Positions 28,497 through 36,524 of a stretch of DNA of 64,000 bases are shown one piece after another. The notes beneath the pieces are model-generated. The model had not been told where the DNA came from and did no database searches. It was given only the letters and a program-made list of their open reading frames with translations. The position numbers and the translations under genes are program-made. The DNA comes from CAWEBF01 sp963807235 (GTDB lineage Bacteria > Acidobacteriota > Vicinamibacteria > Vicinamibacterales > UBA2999), in the NCBI GenBank assembly GCA_963807235.1, contig CAWEBF010000009.1, forward strand, positions 654,550 to 718,549. The letters run 5' to 3'. Every line of letters starts with the position of its first letter. Positions within the stretch are counted from its first letter, which is position 1.

Positions 28497-29593
28497 GCCG
28501 GGTCCGCCGGCGGTCCGGCGCATCCTGCACGTGGACATGGACGCGTTCTACGCGTCGGTCGAGCAGCGAGACGATCCGGCGCTGCGGGGCCGTCCGGTAG
28601 CCGTCGGAGGCCGGCCCGAGGGGCGCGGCGTGGTGGCTGCCGCGAGCTACGAAGCGCGTGCCTTCGGGGTGCGATCCGCGATCCCGATGGCGCGGGCGGT
28701 GCGCCTGTGCCCCGAGCTGGTGATTGTCCGGCCGGACTTCGCGCGCTACAAGCGCGCTTCCGACCAGGTGTTCGAGCTCTTCCGTGACGTCACGCCGCTC
28801 GTCGAGCCGATGTCGCTCGACGAGGCCTACCTGGATGTCACCGAAAACGCCTGGCACGAAAGGCTGGGCATGCGCGTGGCGCGCCGGCTCAAGGATGCGA
28901 TCCGCGAACGCACCCAGCTCACGGCATCGGCCGGCGTGGCGCCCAACAAGTTCCTGGCCAAGATTGCCTCGGGCTGGCAGAAGCCCGACGGACTCACGGT
29001 GATCGCGCCCGAACGCGTCGAGCACTTCCTGCACGGCCTCGACGTGGATGCGCTGTGGGGCGTTGGTCCGGTCACAGCGCGCAAGCTGCGGGCGTGCGGC
29101 ATCGCAAAGCTCGTGGATGTGCGCACCGCCGACATCGAACAACTGCGCGGCGCGGTGGGCTCGCTGGCCGAGTGGCTGCAGCAGCTCGCGCGCGGCGTCG
29201 ACCCGAGGCCCGTGGTGGCGACATACGAGCGCAAGTCCGCGGGCAGCGAGACCACGTTCGCCGAGGACCTGACCGATACGGCCGCGATGCGCGCGGTGCT
29301 GGTGAACCTGGCTGGCGGCGTGGCCGCCTATCTGACCAGCCACGATCTGTTCGCGCGCACGGTGACGATTAAAGTCCGCTACGACGACTTCTCCACCGTC
29401 ACGCGCAGCCACACCAGCCAGCCGGCGCAATCGGCCGATGACCTCGCGACACGGGCGTGCGCGCTCCTGGACAAGACCGAGGCGGGCCAACGGCCCGTGC
29501 GGCTCCTGGGCGTGAGCGCCCACAATCTTGGCCCGCGTGAGGAGCGCATGGCCCAAGGACTGGTTGCCGTTCGGAGGGCCCGAAGGGCTTTAG
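28471..29593 (+). CDS. dinB: DNA polymerase IV (Y family) (frameshifted near the end)
   Basis: About 374 aa translesion polymerase. GTG at 28471 inside dut; catalytic HVDMDAFYASVEQRD, MSLDEAYLDVTE (SLDEAY acidic pair), ASAGVAPNKFLAKIASG and a little-finger VTIKVRYDDFSTVTRSHT. The initial frame runs on past 29593 as nonsense; a 1-nt shift after GPREER gives KDWLPFGGPEGL and a TAG at 29591-29593, the type of QLPLF-like C-terminus that binds the beta clamp. That stop belongs to a heptamer array. Confidence 0.9.
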
Positions 29594-29620
29594 GCTCCAG
29601 GCTTTCGGCTCTGGGCCTGA
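29586..29620 (+). repeat. Heptanucleotide array (5 units)
   Basis: GGCTTTA, GGCTCCA, GGCTTTC, GGCTCTG, GGCCTGA in perfect phase between dinB and the 79-aa gene; contains the dinB stop. Confidence 0.87.
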
Positions 29621-29629
29621 TAATGGCTC

Positions 29630-29869
29630 ATGCTCAAAGGCTCGCGGGAAGCCGTGCTGAAACGACTGCAGCCAATCAGCATCCATGGCCAGCTGTCATA
29701 CGACGTGCACTACGTGTTCGCCGACGACACCAACGAGTCTGTGCACGTGGCGCGTGTCGGGCCCGAGGCTGTGGCTCGAGGCCTGCAGGCTGGCGACCGT
29801 GCAAAGCTCGATTTCCTCGTGGGCGTTGTGACCGCGATCAACCGCTCCACCGAGCCCCACGAGTCTTAG
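29630..29869 (+). CDS. Hypothetical protein, 79 aa
   Basis: Begins MLKGSREAVLKRLQPISIHG, basic then acidic (YVFADDTNESVHVARVG), ends NRSTEPHES. No recognisable domain. GATAAT ends 5 nt before the ATG, with no ribosome site, like other leaderless starts here. The stop TAG runs into a heptamer array. Confidence 0.55.
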   Translation: MLKGSREAVLKRLQPISIHGQLSYDVHYVFADDTNESVHVARVGPEAVARGLQAGDRAKLDFLVGVVTAINRSTEPHES

Positions 29870-29873
29870 GGCC

Positions 29874-29901
29874 TGAAGCCCGGAGCCTGGAGCCCGGAGC
29901 C
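29874..29901 (-). repeat. Heptanucleotide array (4 units)
   Basis: On the minus strand GGCTCCG, GGCTCCA, GGCTCCG, GGCTTCA in phase, filling the convergent gap between the 79-aa gene and the cyclophilin gene. Confidence 0.87.
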
Positions 29902-29903
29902 CG

Positions 29904-31076
29904 TCAGGGTTCCACCCGCGCTCTCATCACTTCAATGCGCGTGACGGGAGCCTCTCCCTCCACCGGCTGCGCCTCGATGGCGGCCACGGTCTCCAGCCCC
30001 GCCACGACGCGCCCGAACACGCTGTAGCGCCCATCCAGGGCCGGCGTGCGCGCCAGCACGATGAAAAACGAGCTGGTCGCACTGGCCGGGTCCTCGCCGC
30101 GCGCCATCGACACGATGCCCCGGTCGTGCGGCGTCGGCGTGAACTCGGGCTGCAGCGTCCGGATGTAGCGCTCCTGACGATCGTCGGGCGGCTCCTTCCG
30201 CGTTGGCATATGGCCGCCCTGGATCACGAAGCCCTTCACGACACGGTGAAACGCGGTGCCGTCGTAGACGCCCGCGGCCGCAAGACGCAGAAACTGGCGC
30301 ACGTGGTTCGGCGCCCGATCGGGATAGACCTCGACGGTGATCGGCCCGAGCGTCGTCTCGAACACCACGCGCCGCTTCGCCATGTCCTCCACCGTCGCAT
30401 CGACAAACGGCTCGGGGATCGGCGCCGGCTTGTCGCGGATGGCCACCTTCCTGATCTCGACGCGTTCGCGTGGCACCGTGGCGTCGGCCGCCACCGTCGA
30501 GATCTTCTGTGCGACCGTCAGGCCCTCGGCCAGCCGTCCGAAGACCGTGTACTGTCCGTCGAGCGCGGGCTGGTCGCTGACGCTGATGAAGAACTGCGAG
30601 CCCGCGCTGTCGCGCCGGCCCGGCACCAGCACGGCCGACACGGCACCGCGCGTGTGCTTCTCCCCGTTCTCCTCGAAGCGCAGCACACCCAGTCCGCCCG
30701 TGCCGTACTTCGCCGCCTGCGCCGGGTCCTTCGAAATGGGATCCCCGCCCTGCACGATGCCCATCGCGATCACGCGGTGGAACGTGGTGCCGTCGTAGGC
30801 GCCCTCGCGGGCCCGCGTGATGAAGTGCGCCACGTGGTTCGGCGCCGCCTCCGACAGCAGGTCGATCACGATGGTGCCCATCGACGTCTCGAGCACGGCC
30901 TGCTTGCCGGCGATCTCCGGCGCCGCGAGCGTGGACACGAAGAACGGATCCTTGGGCGGAGGCGCGGGCGGACGCGCGGCCGGCGACGGACGCGGCGTTG
31001 CTGGCCGCGGTGCCGTGGCCCGGCCCTGGTCGGCAGCCGCGCCGGCAAGCGCGAGCACGAGCAATGTCAGGATCAT
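29904..31076 (-). CDS. Peptidyl-prolyl cis-trans isomerase with two cyclophilin domains
   Basis: 390 aa, exported (MILTLLVLALAGAAADQG signal, then a Pro/Ala-rich spacer). Domain 1 about residues 60-210 (GTTFHRVIAMGIVQGGDP, GSQFFISVSDQPALDG), domain 2 about 235-385 (GTAFHRVVKGFVIQGGHM, SSFFIVLARTPALDGRYSVFG). The FHRV and QGG elements mark the active site in both, so both may be catalytic. Helps fold periplasmic proteins. Tandem cyclophilin domains in one bacterial chain are uncommon. Confidence 0.92.
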   Translation of the reverse strand: MILTLLVLALAGAAADQGRATAPRPATPRPSPAARPPAPPPKDPFFVSTLAAPEIAGKQAVLETSMGTIVIDLLSEAAPNHVAHFITRAREGAYDGTTFHRVIAMGIVQGGDPISKDPAQAAKYGTGGLGVLRFEENGEKHTRGAVSAVLVPGRRDSAGSQFFISVSDQPALDGQYTVFGRLAEGLTVAQKISTVAADATVPRERVEIRKVAIRDKPAPIPEPFVDATVEDMAKRRVVFETTLGPITVEVYPDRAPNHVRQFLRLAAAGVYDGTAFHRVVKGFVIQGGHMPTRKEPPDDRQERYIRTLQPEFTPTPHDRGIVSMARGEDPASATSSFFIVLARTPALDGRYSVFGRVVAGLETVAAIEAQPVEGEAPVTRIEVMRARVEP

Positions 31077-31082
31077 GCGCGC

Positions 31083-31122
31083 ATTATAGGAGCCAGCATG
31101 GGCAAATCAGTCGGGTTATAGT
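31083..31122. promoter_or_regulatory. Divergent leaderless promoters, cyclophilin / ExeA-like ATPase
   Basis: Minus strand: a perfect TATAAT (31083-31088) ending 6 nt before the cyclophilin ATG. Plus strand: TATAGT (31117-31122) ending 6 nt before the GTG at 31129. No Shine-Dalgarno in either gap. Confidence 0.6.
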
Positions 31123-31128
31123 CCAGTC

Positions 31129-32283
31129 GTGAGCGAGTTGGCCTCGGTGCGTGCGGCAACGGCGGCACAAACCTACGAGGAGTATTACGGCTTCGCGCAC
31201 GCGCCCTTCACGCTCGCGCCCGACCCGCAGTTCCTGTACCTCAGCGAATCACACGACGACGCGCTGCAGGCGATACGCGAACTGGTCGCCCGCCGCAATG
31301 GATTCGCCGTGCTCACGGGCGAGATCGGCACCGGCAAGACCACCCTCGCGCGGGCGCTCCTGACACGGCTGGACCGCACGGCGTTCGCGTCGCTGATCCT
31401 GAACCCGTTCCTCTCGATCGAGGAGCTCCTGCGCGAGGTGCTCCTCGACTTCGGCGTGGTGTCCAAAGACGACGTGCGCAGCGGCCGGGCCGCGGCGGCG
31501 TCACGCGAGGATCTCGTGCGCACGCTTGGGGACTTCCTGTCCTCCCTTGGCGGCATCGGCGGGCACGGCGTCCTGATTCTGGACGAAGCGCAGCACATGC
31601 CGGCGGCGGTCCTCGACCAGCTGCGCCTCATCGCCAACGCGAACGGCAATGGGAACGGGAACGGGAACGGCACGCGCCCGCTCCAGCTCGTGCTCCTGGG
31701 CCTGCCCTCGCTGGCGGACGAGCTGGGCGAACCGGAACTGCAGCCATTCGACTCGAGGGTCGCGTGCCAGCTGCGTCTGACACCGCTGTCGCGTCCGGAC
31801 CTCGACGGCTACGTGGCCCATCGCCTGCACGTGGCCCGCAGTTCGACGGCCGTCTACTTCAACATCGAGGCGATGGACCTGCTGCACGCGCTCAGCCGTG
31901 GTGTGCCCCGGTCCGTGAACCTCCTGTGCGATCGGGCGCTGATGCTCTGCGCGCGCGAGCGCATTCACGAGGTGGGGCCGGACGCGATACGCCGGGCGGG
32001 TCAGGCCCTGGACATGACGGCTGAAGGTCCGGCCGCCCTGCCGCGGCGCCGGTGGCGTCCGTGGCTCGTGACCGCGCTGGCCGTGGCCGCCGGTCTGGCT
32101 GTCATCCTCGCCTTCGCCCCGGTGGCGGATTGGGTGAATGCGCCGCTGCCGGACCTGCCGGGTGCTCCCCACGTGACGCAGGCGCCACCGGCCGAGCCGT
32201 ATCCAGTGCCACCCACGATGGAGCTGGATCTCCTGCCGACGCCACAGCCGCCGCAGCCTTCACCCATTTTTGGCGCCTTTTAG
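31129..32283 (+). CDS. ExeA/GspA-like AAA ATPase with C-terminal membrane segment
   Basis: 384 aa from GTG. YYGFAHAPFTLAPDPQFLYLS is the usual ExeA opening; Walker A GEIGTGKTT, Walker B VLILDEAQHM, then sensor and GVPRSVNLLCDRAL. A transmembrane helix (WLVTALAVAAGLAVILAF, ~residues 309-326) precedes a Pro-rich tail. Such ATPases help assemble secretion pores or polysaccharide export systems; no gsp or eps genes are adjacent, so its partner is unknown. A run of Asn-Gly repeats interrupts the ATPase after the Walker B region. Its 3' end overlaps rsgA by 24 bp. Confidence 0.85.
   Translation: MSELASVRAATAAQTYEEYYGFAHAPFTLAPDPQFLYLSESHDDALQAIRELVARRNGFAVLTGEIGTGKTTLARALLTRLDRTAFASLILNPFLSIEELLREVLLDFGVVSKDDVRSGRAAAASREDLVRTLGDFLSSLGGIGGHGVLILDEAQHMPAAVLDQLRLIANANGNGNGNGNGTRPLQLVLLGLPSLADELGEPELQPFDSRVACQLRLTPLSRPDLDGYVAHRLHVARSSTAVYFNIEAMDLLHALSRGVPRSVNLLCDRALMLCARERIHEVGPDAIRRAGQALDMTAEGPAALPRRRWRPWLVTALAVAAGLAVILAFAPVADWVNAPLPDLPGAPHVTQAPPAEPYPVPPTMELDLLPTPQPPQPSPIFGAF
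31641..31670 (+). repeat. Hexanucleotide GGGAAC run in the ATPase gene
   Basis: About five copies of GGGAAC/GGCAAT encode the (Asn-Gly)n stretch. Adding or losing a unit keeps the reading frame. Confidence 0.7.
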
Positions 32284-33346
32284 CCGCAGCTTCTGGCCAA
32301 GCGCCTTGTTGGCGATCTTGGAGCGACGCTTCTCGTCCAGGCGGGCGCGCACGTCCTGGCGCGCCGCCAGGTGGCGCAGCTCATCCTGCAAACGGTGATA
32401 GCTGTCCACGCGGGACGCGTCGAGCCGGCCGTCGCCCACGGCCTCCTTCACCGCACACCGCGGCTCGTCGCGATGACGGCAATCCGAGAAATGACAGGCC
32501 AGGCCGATGGCTTCCACGTCGTCGAAGGTCTGCTCCACCGCGTCGCCCACGTCCCAGAGCTGCACCTCGCGCATGCCGGGCGTGTCGATGAGCAATCCGC
32601 CCGCGGGGATCGGGATGAGCTCGCGGTGCGTGGTGGTGTGGCGTCCCTTCGAGTCGCCGGCTCGCACGCTCCGCGTGCGGCGCAGGTCGTGGCCGACCAG
32701 CCAGTTGACGATGGTGCTCTTGCCAACGCCAGAGGATCCCAGCAGGGCGCAGGTGCGCCGGGGCCCCGCGTAGGCCGCAACGTGCTCCATACCGTAGCCC
32801 GACCGCGGGTTCACGACATGGACGGGCACGTCACCGGCCACCTTGACGACATCGGCCACGAGCTGCGGCACGTCGTCGCACAGGTCGGGCTTGGTCAGCA
32901 GCACCACCGGGCTGGCGCGCGCCGTCTCTCGCCAGCAGCAGGTAGCGCTCCACGCGACGGCTGCTGAAGTCCGCGTCGAGCGCCGTGACCACGAAGACCA
33001 CGTCGATGTTGGCGGCGACCACCTGCTCGTCGGTCACTTCGCCCGCGACCTTGCGGGAAAAGGCGCTGGTGCGCGGGAGCAGGGCCACGATGGCGGCCTG
33101 ATCTTCGTCGGGGCGCCGTCGCACCACGGCCCAGTCGCCGACCGCGGGCAGGTCGGCGCGGCGCTCCGCCCGGTGCTTCATGCGGCCGGCAATCACCGCG
33201 TCCCATTCGCCGTCGTCCACATAGACGCGGTAGTTGTGATTGAACTCCACCGCAACCCGCCCTGGGTAAAGATCGGGCTTCCCCGCGGCGGCCTCGTGAA
33301 ACTGCCGCGCTCGGACGTCGTCCCAGCCCAGGTCGCTCAAGCGCAC
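32260..33346 (-). CDS. rsgA: Ribosome small-subunit-dependent GTPase A (frameshifted)
   Basis: About 362 aa circularly permuted GTPase that matures the 30S subunit. OB-fold N-terminus (RVAVEFNHNYRVYVDDGEWD), G4 TKPDL before G1 GSSGVGKSTIVN, G3 DTPGMRE, and the C-terminal zinc knuckle CHFSDCRHRDEPRC. GTG start with TACACT 7 nt upstream. One frame break around 32905-32925 inside the permuted GTPase. Convergent overlap with the ATPase gene. Confidence 0.92.
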
Positions 33347-33353
33347 GGCGCCC

Positions 33354-33363
33354 AGTGTACGAT
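33354..33363. promoter_or_regulatory. Overlapping divergent -10 elements, rsgA / DUF1499
   Basis: The spacer is 25 bp. TACACT on the minus strand (33354-33359, 7 nt before the rsgA GTG) overlaps TACGAT on the plus strand (33358-33363, 8 nt before the ATG at 33372). Confidence 0.55.
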
Positions 33364-33371
33364 GCGCCCGT

Positions 33372-34082
33372 ATGCGCGTCTCCGCCGTCGTGTGTGGCGT
33401 CAGCCTCCTGGCGGTGGCCCTGCTGGCCCTGGCCGGGCCCAGTTACCGCATCGGCCTGCCGCTCGGGTTCGGCTTCGGAATGCTGCGGTACGCGGCCTAC
33501 GCGGGGCTGCTCGCGCTGGTCCTCGGCGTCATCACGGCGGCGTGGCAGTGGAAGCGGTCGAGGGCCGCGGCGATTGTGGCGGCTGTTGGGGGTGTCGTGG
33601 CGCTGGTGGCCGTGTTCATCCCCTGGTCCCTGCAACGGCGGGCGCAGAGTGTGCCGCCGATCCACGACATTTCCACGGACCTGGAGAATCCCCCGGTCTT
33701 CGTCGCCATCGTCCCGCTGCGAGCCGACGCCCCGAACCCGCTCACTCGCACGCCGGACGTCACACTTCAGCAGCGGGAGGGCTACCCGGACCTGGCCCCG
33801 TTGACCTTGCCCGAGCCGTCGGGCCAGGTATTCGCGCGCGCCCGCCAGACGGCCGAGCGCCTGGGCTGGGCGATCGTGAGCGCGGATCCCGCCACCGGGG
33901 TGATCGAGGCCACGGACACGACGCGCTGGTTCGGGTTCGTGGACGACGTGGTCATCCGCATCACGCCCTGGGGCACGGGCACGCGCGTGGACGTGCGCAG
34001 CGTGTCGCGGGTCGGCCGCAGCGACATCGGCACGAACGCGGAGCGGATCCGCGACTTCCTGGCGGCGCTGCAAGAGCCGTGA
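33372..34082 (+). CDS. DUF1499 membrane protein
   Basis: 236 aa. Three hydrophobic helices (MRVSAVVCGVSLLAVALLAL, YAAYAGLLALVLGVITAAW, AIVAAVGGVVALVAVFIPW) followed by a DUF1499 domain (VFARARQTAERLGWAIVSAD, GVIEATDTTRWFGFVDDVVIRI, VDVRSVSRVGRSDIG). Function unknown. GTGA overlap with the next gene indicates coupled translation. Confidence 0.85.
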   Translation: MRVSAVVCGVSLLAVALLALAGPSYRIGLPLGFGFGMLRYAAYAGLLALVLGVITAAWQWKRSRAAAIVAAVGGVVALVAVFIPWSLQRRAQSVPPIHDISTDLENPPVFVAIVPLRADAPNPLTRTPDVTLQQREGYPDLAPLTLPEPSGQVFARARQTAERLGWAIVSADPATGVIEATDTTRWFGFVDDVVIRITPWGTGTRVDVRSVSRVGRSDIGTNAERIRDFLAALQEP

Positions 34083-34750
34083 CGTCGTCTCATCCGATCG
34101 AGGGTGCGTACCCGACGTCGGCCACCTATTACGCGAGCGAGGGATCCTCGGATGCCGCGCTCCTGCTCGCTCACGGCGCTGGAGCGGGCCAGCAGCACAA
34201 GTTCATGGTCGGCATGTCCGAGGCCCTGGCGGCACGCGGGTTGGACGTCGTGACCTTCGACTTTCCCTACATGCACGCCCGCCGCGGCGCACCGGACCGG
34301 GCTCCCGTGCTCGAAGCGTCGTTCGAGCACGTGCTGGCGTGGACGACCGAACGCGCGGCGGCCCGCGGCCGGACGCGCGTCTTCATCGGCGGCAAGTCGA
34401 TGGGCGGGCGCATGGCCACGCACCTCGGCGCCCGCGGCGTGCCCGGCATCGCGGGCATCGTGGCTCTGGGCTATCCCCTGAGGCCGCCCGGCAAGAGCGG
34501 CAACGAGCGCGCGGCGCACCTGGCGGCCATCACAGTGCCGCTCCTCATCGTGCAAGGCACGCGCGACACCTTCGGCTCGCCCGACGACTTGCGCGCGGCC
34601 TTGGCTGGGACGACGGCATCACCAACAATCGTGACAGTGGCAGGCGGAGATCACTCATTCGCCGTCCGCGGGCGCAAGCCCGCAGAAGTCTTGAGCGAAG
34701 TCGCGCGCGCGATATCGGATTGGCTCTCGGCTCTAGGCTCTCGGCTCTAG
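34079..34750 (+). CDS. KANL3/Tex30-like alpha/beta hydrolase
   Basis: 223 aa from GTG overlapping the previous stop. LLLAHGAGAGQQHKFMVGMS (oxyanion region), VVTFDFPYMHARRGAPDRAP, nucleophile IGGKSMGGRMATHLG, LGYPLRPPGKSG, acid in QGTRDTFGSP and histidine in AGGDHSFAVRG. This is the dienelactone-hydrolase-like KANL3/Tex30 group; substrate unknown. The last six residues (SALGSRL) and stop are encoded by a heptamer array, so the native C-terminus has been rewritten by the repeat. Confidence 0.85.
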   Translation: MTSSHPIEGAYPTSATYYASEGSSDAALLLAHGAGAGQQHKFMVGMSEALAARGLDVVTFDFPYMHARRGAPDRAPVLEASFEHVLAWTTERAAARGRTRVFIGGKSMGGRMATHLGARGVPGIAGIVALGYPLRPPGKSGNERAAHLAAITVPLLIVQGTRDTFGSPDDLRAALAGTTASPTIVTVAGGDHSFAVRGRKPAEVLSEVARAISDWLSALGSRL

Positions 34751-34770
34751 GCTCTAGGCTCTGGGCTCTG
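34722..34770 (+). repeat. Heptanucleotide array (7 units)
   Basis: GGCTCTC, GGCTCTA, GGCTCTC, GGCTCTA, GGCTCTA, GGCTCTG, GGCTCTG in perfect phase; the longest array in the window. Contains the hydrolase stop at 34748-34750. Confidence 0.92.
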
Positions 34771-34781
34771 TAGGCAGAACT

Positions 34782-34816
34782 GGAGACCGGAGACTGGAGA
34801 CTGGAGACCGTAGACT
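34782..34816 (+). repeat. Heptanucleotide array of a third word, GGAGACY (5 units)
   Basis: GGAGACC, GGAGACT, GGAGACT, GGAGACC, GTAGACT in phase, directly after the GGCTC array and before the terC stop at 34822. Confidence 0.87.
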
Positions 34817-34821
34817 TCGGT

Positions 34822-35562
34822 CTACTCCGTGATCTTCTGGCGCAGATGCACCGGCTCTGACTTGGCGCGGACGCGAATGTTGATCATCTCCACGAACACC
34901 GAGAAGCCCATCGCGAAGTAGATGTAGCCCTTCGGGATGTGCTGATCCAGCCCCTCCCCGAGAAGCGACACGCCGATCAGCAGCAGGAAGCTGAGCGCCA
35001 GCATCTTCACCGTCGGGTGCTTTTCCACGAACTCCCCGATGCTGCGCGACGACACCAGCATCACGCCGACGGCGATGATCACGGCGGCCATCATGATGGT
35101 CACGTGATCGACCATGCCCACTGCGGTAATCACCGAGTCGAGCGAGAACACGATGTCGAGGATCAGGATCTGAATGATGACCCCGGTAAACCCGGCAGCG
35201 GCGCGGGTCGTACTCTCGCCCCCCTCACCTTCCAGCTTGTCGTGAATCTCGTGCGTGCTCTTGGCGATGAGGAACAGCCCGCCGGCCAGCAGAATCAGGT
35301 CGCGGCCCGAGACCTGGTTGTTCATCACGCTCACGAGCGGGGTGGTGAGCCCCATCACCCAGGTGATCGCCAGCAGCAACGCGAGCCGGGTGAGCATGGC
35401 CAGCGACAGGCCCCAGCGGCGCGCCCGATCCCTCTGCTCCTTGCGGAGCCTTCCCGCCAGGATCGAGATGAAGATGATGTTGTCGATGCCGAGGACGATC
35501 TCCAGGACGGTCAGCGTCAGCAGGGCGATCCAGCCCTCGACACCAGTCATCCAATCGAACAT
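34822..35562 (-). CDS. TerC-family integral membrane protein
   Basis: 246 aa, about seven transmembrane helices. Begins MFDWMTGVEGWIALLTLT; VLEIVLGIDNIIFISILAG and QILILDIVFSLDSVITAVGM carry the conserved acidic residues of TerC/Alx proteins, thought to export Mn2+ or handle metal at the membrane. Start ATG shares one base with the previous stop (TGATG at 35560-35564), so it is co-translated with the 171-aa protein. Confidence 0.9.
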   Translation of the reverse strand: MFDWMTGVEGWIALLTLTVLEIVLGIDNIIFISILAGRLRKEQRDRARRWGLSLAMLTRLALLLAITWVMGLTTPLVSVMNNQVSGRDLILLAGGLFLIAKSTHEIHDKLEGEGGESTTRAAAGFTGVIIQILILDIVFSLDSVITAVGMVDHVTIMMAAVIIAVGVMLVSSRSIGEFVEKHPTVKMLALSFLLLIGVSLLGEGLDQHIPKGYIYFAMGFSVFVEMINIRVRAKSEPVHLRQKITE

Positions 35563-36077
35563 CAGGCCTTCTCCGCTGGCTCGGGCGCCTGGCGCTCTGG
35601 AGCATCCGACAGAGCGCCCCAGGTCTCGGGGTCCTGCCACATCAACGTGGACAGATACAGCGAGACGTCGTCGGCCGGGTAGGCCTTGCCGATCGCGCTC
35701 GCGGCCGCCAGCAGCTTCTCAGGCGGCGGGGTTGGCGCCTCCTCCTCGGCGATCACGCCTTCTTCGTGCTTCACGCCCAGGGCGTCGAGGAAACTGCCCA
35801 TCATCGGCCGCTGGTGCGCGAGGTGATACGCGATCAGCAGCCGCGCGGCGACCAGCTCCGAGATCGGCATCGCGATCAGCTGCCGCGCCTTCTTGTCGAG
35901 CGGCATCGCGATGACCGACTTCGTGCGGAACTTGATGCGCTGCGCGATAGCCGCGATCGCTTCCGCGTGTTCCATGCTGGCCTCGCCGTCGCGCCAGAAC
36001 GCTTCGGCAGCGAGTTGCTTCAGTTCGGGCGGCAACGGCTTCCACAGTTGCGAAGGTCGCGTGATTTCAGGTGCCAT
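35562..36077 (-). CDS. Hypothetical helical protein, 171 aa
   Basis: Begins MAPEITRPSQLWKPLPPELK; AEAFWRDGEASMEHAEAIAAIA and a SELVAARLLIAYHLAHQRPMMG helix, then an acidic/Pro linker and YLSTLMWQDPETW. No membrane segment or known domain that I recognise. Cotranslated with terC. Confidence 0.7.
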   Translation of the reverse strand: MAPEITRPSQLWKPLPPELKQLAAEAFWRDGEASMEHAEAIAAIAQRIKFRTKSVIAMPLDKKARQLIAMPISELVAARLLIAYHLAHQRPMMGSFLDALGVKHEEGVIAEEEAPTPPPEKLLAAASAIGKAYPADDVSLYLSTLMWQDPETWGALSDAPERQAPEPAEKA

Positions 36078-36086
36078 CGACTCGAT

Positions 36087-36096
36087 ACGTTAACAT
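36087..36096. promoter_or_regulatory. Overlapping divergent -10 elements around GTTAAC
   Basis: A 25-bp spacer between starts at 36077 (minus) and 36103 (plus). TAACGT on the minus strand (36087-36092) and TAACAT on the plus strand (36091-36096, exactly 6 nt before the ATG) share bases of the palindrome GTTAAC. Confidence 0.55.
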
Positions 36097-36102
36097 AGCG
36101 GT

Positions 36103-36450
36103 ATGCCGAGCCTGACTGTGGAAGGGTTCTCGACCGTGGACGTCGCAGAGGGAACGCGACTTGTCAACGCGATCGAGGGTGCTGGTGTAGACATCTTGCA
36201 CGCGTGCGGGGGCAACGCCAAGTGCACGACGTGCCGCGTGGAGTTCGTGCAGGGCGAGCCCCAGCGGATGACCGTGGCCGAGCGCACCAGGCTGGCTGAG
36301 AAGGGGCTCTCGGGAGTGCGGTTGTCGTGTCAGATCACCGTGGATGGCGACATGACCGTGCGAGCGATCAGCCGGCTGGAAGGCAGCGGACGGCCGGATC
36401 CGGGACGGCCCCCGGAGCCGACGATTCAGCCGCCCCCAGAGTGGACGTAG
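36103..36450 (+). CDS. 2Fe-2S ferredoxin (plant/adrenodoxin fold)
   Basis: 115 aa. Cluster ligands Cys35, Cys41, Cys44 and Cys76 (C-x5-C-x2-C-x31-C, motif HACGGNAKCTTC ... LSC). Basic, Pro-rich C-terminal tail of ~25 residues beyond the fold. An electron carrier; partner not evident from neighbours. Leaderless-type promoter 6 nt upstream. Confidence 0.92.
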   Translation: MPSLTVEGFSTVDVAEGTRLVNAIEGAGVDILHACGGNAKCTTCRVEFVQGEPQRMTVAERTRLAEKGLSGVRLSCQITVDGDMTVRAISRLEGSGRPDPGRPPEPTIQPPPEWT

Positions 36451-36481
36451 CTCGCGGGGCTCGTCAAGGCAAAGGGCAAAA

Positions 36482-36524
36482 GGCTAAAGGCTAAAGAGAA
36501 GGCCGGAGCCGAGAGCCGGAAGCC
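36482..36524. repeat. Heptanucleotide units GGCTAAA (x2) and, on the other strand, GGCTCYN-like (x3)
   Basis: GGCTAAA GGCTAAA at 36482-36495 on the plus strand, then GGCTTCC, GGCTCTC, GGCTCCG on the minus strand at 36504-36524. The mreB stop TAG reads directly into the latter. Confidence 0.78.

Noticed and set aside
28471..30027. DinB extending to 518 aa
   Set aside because: After residue ~365 the frame enters a heptamer array and then runs over a separate gene and antisense to the cyclophilin gene; a 1-nt shift gives a normal C-terminus at 29593.
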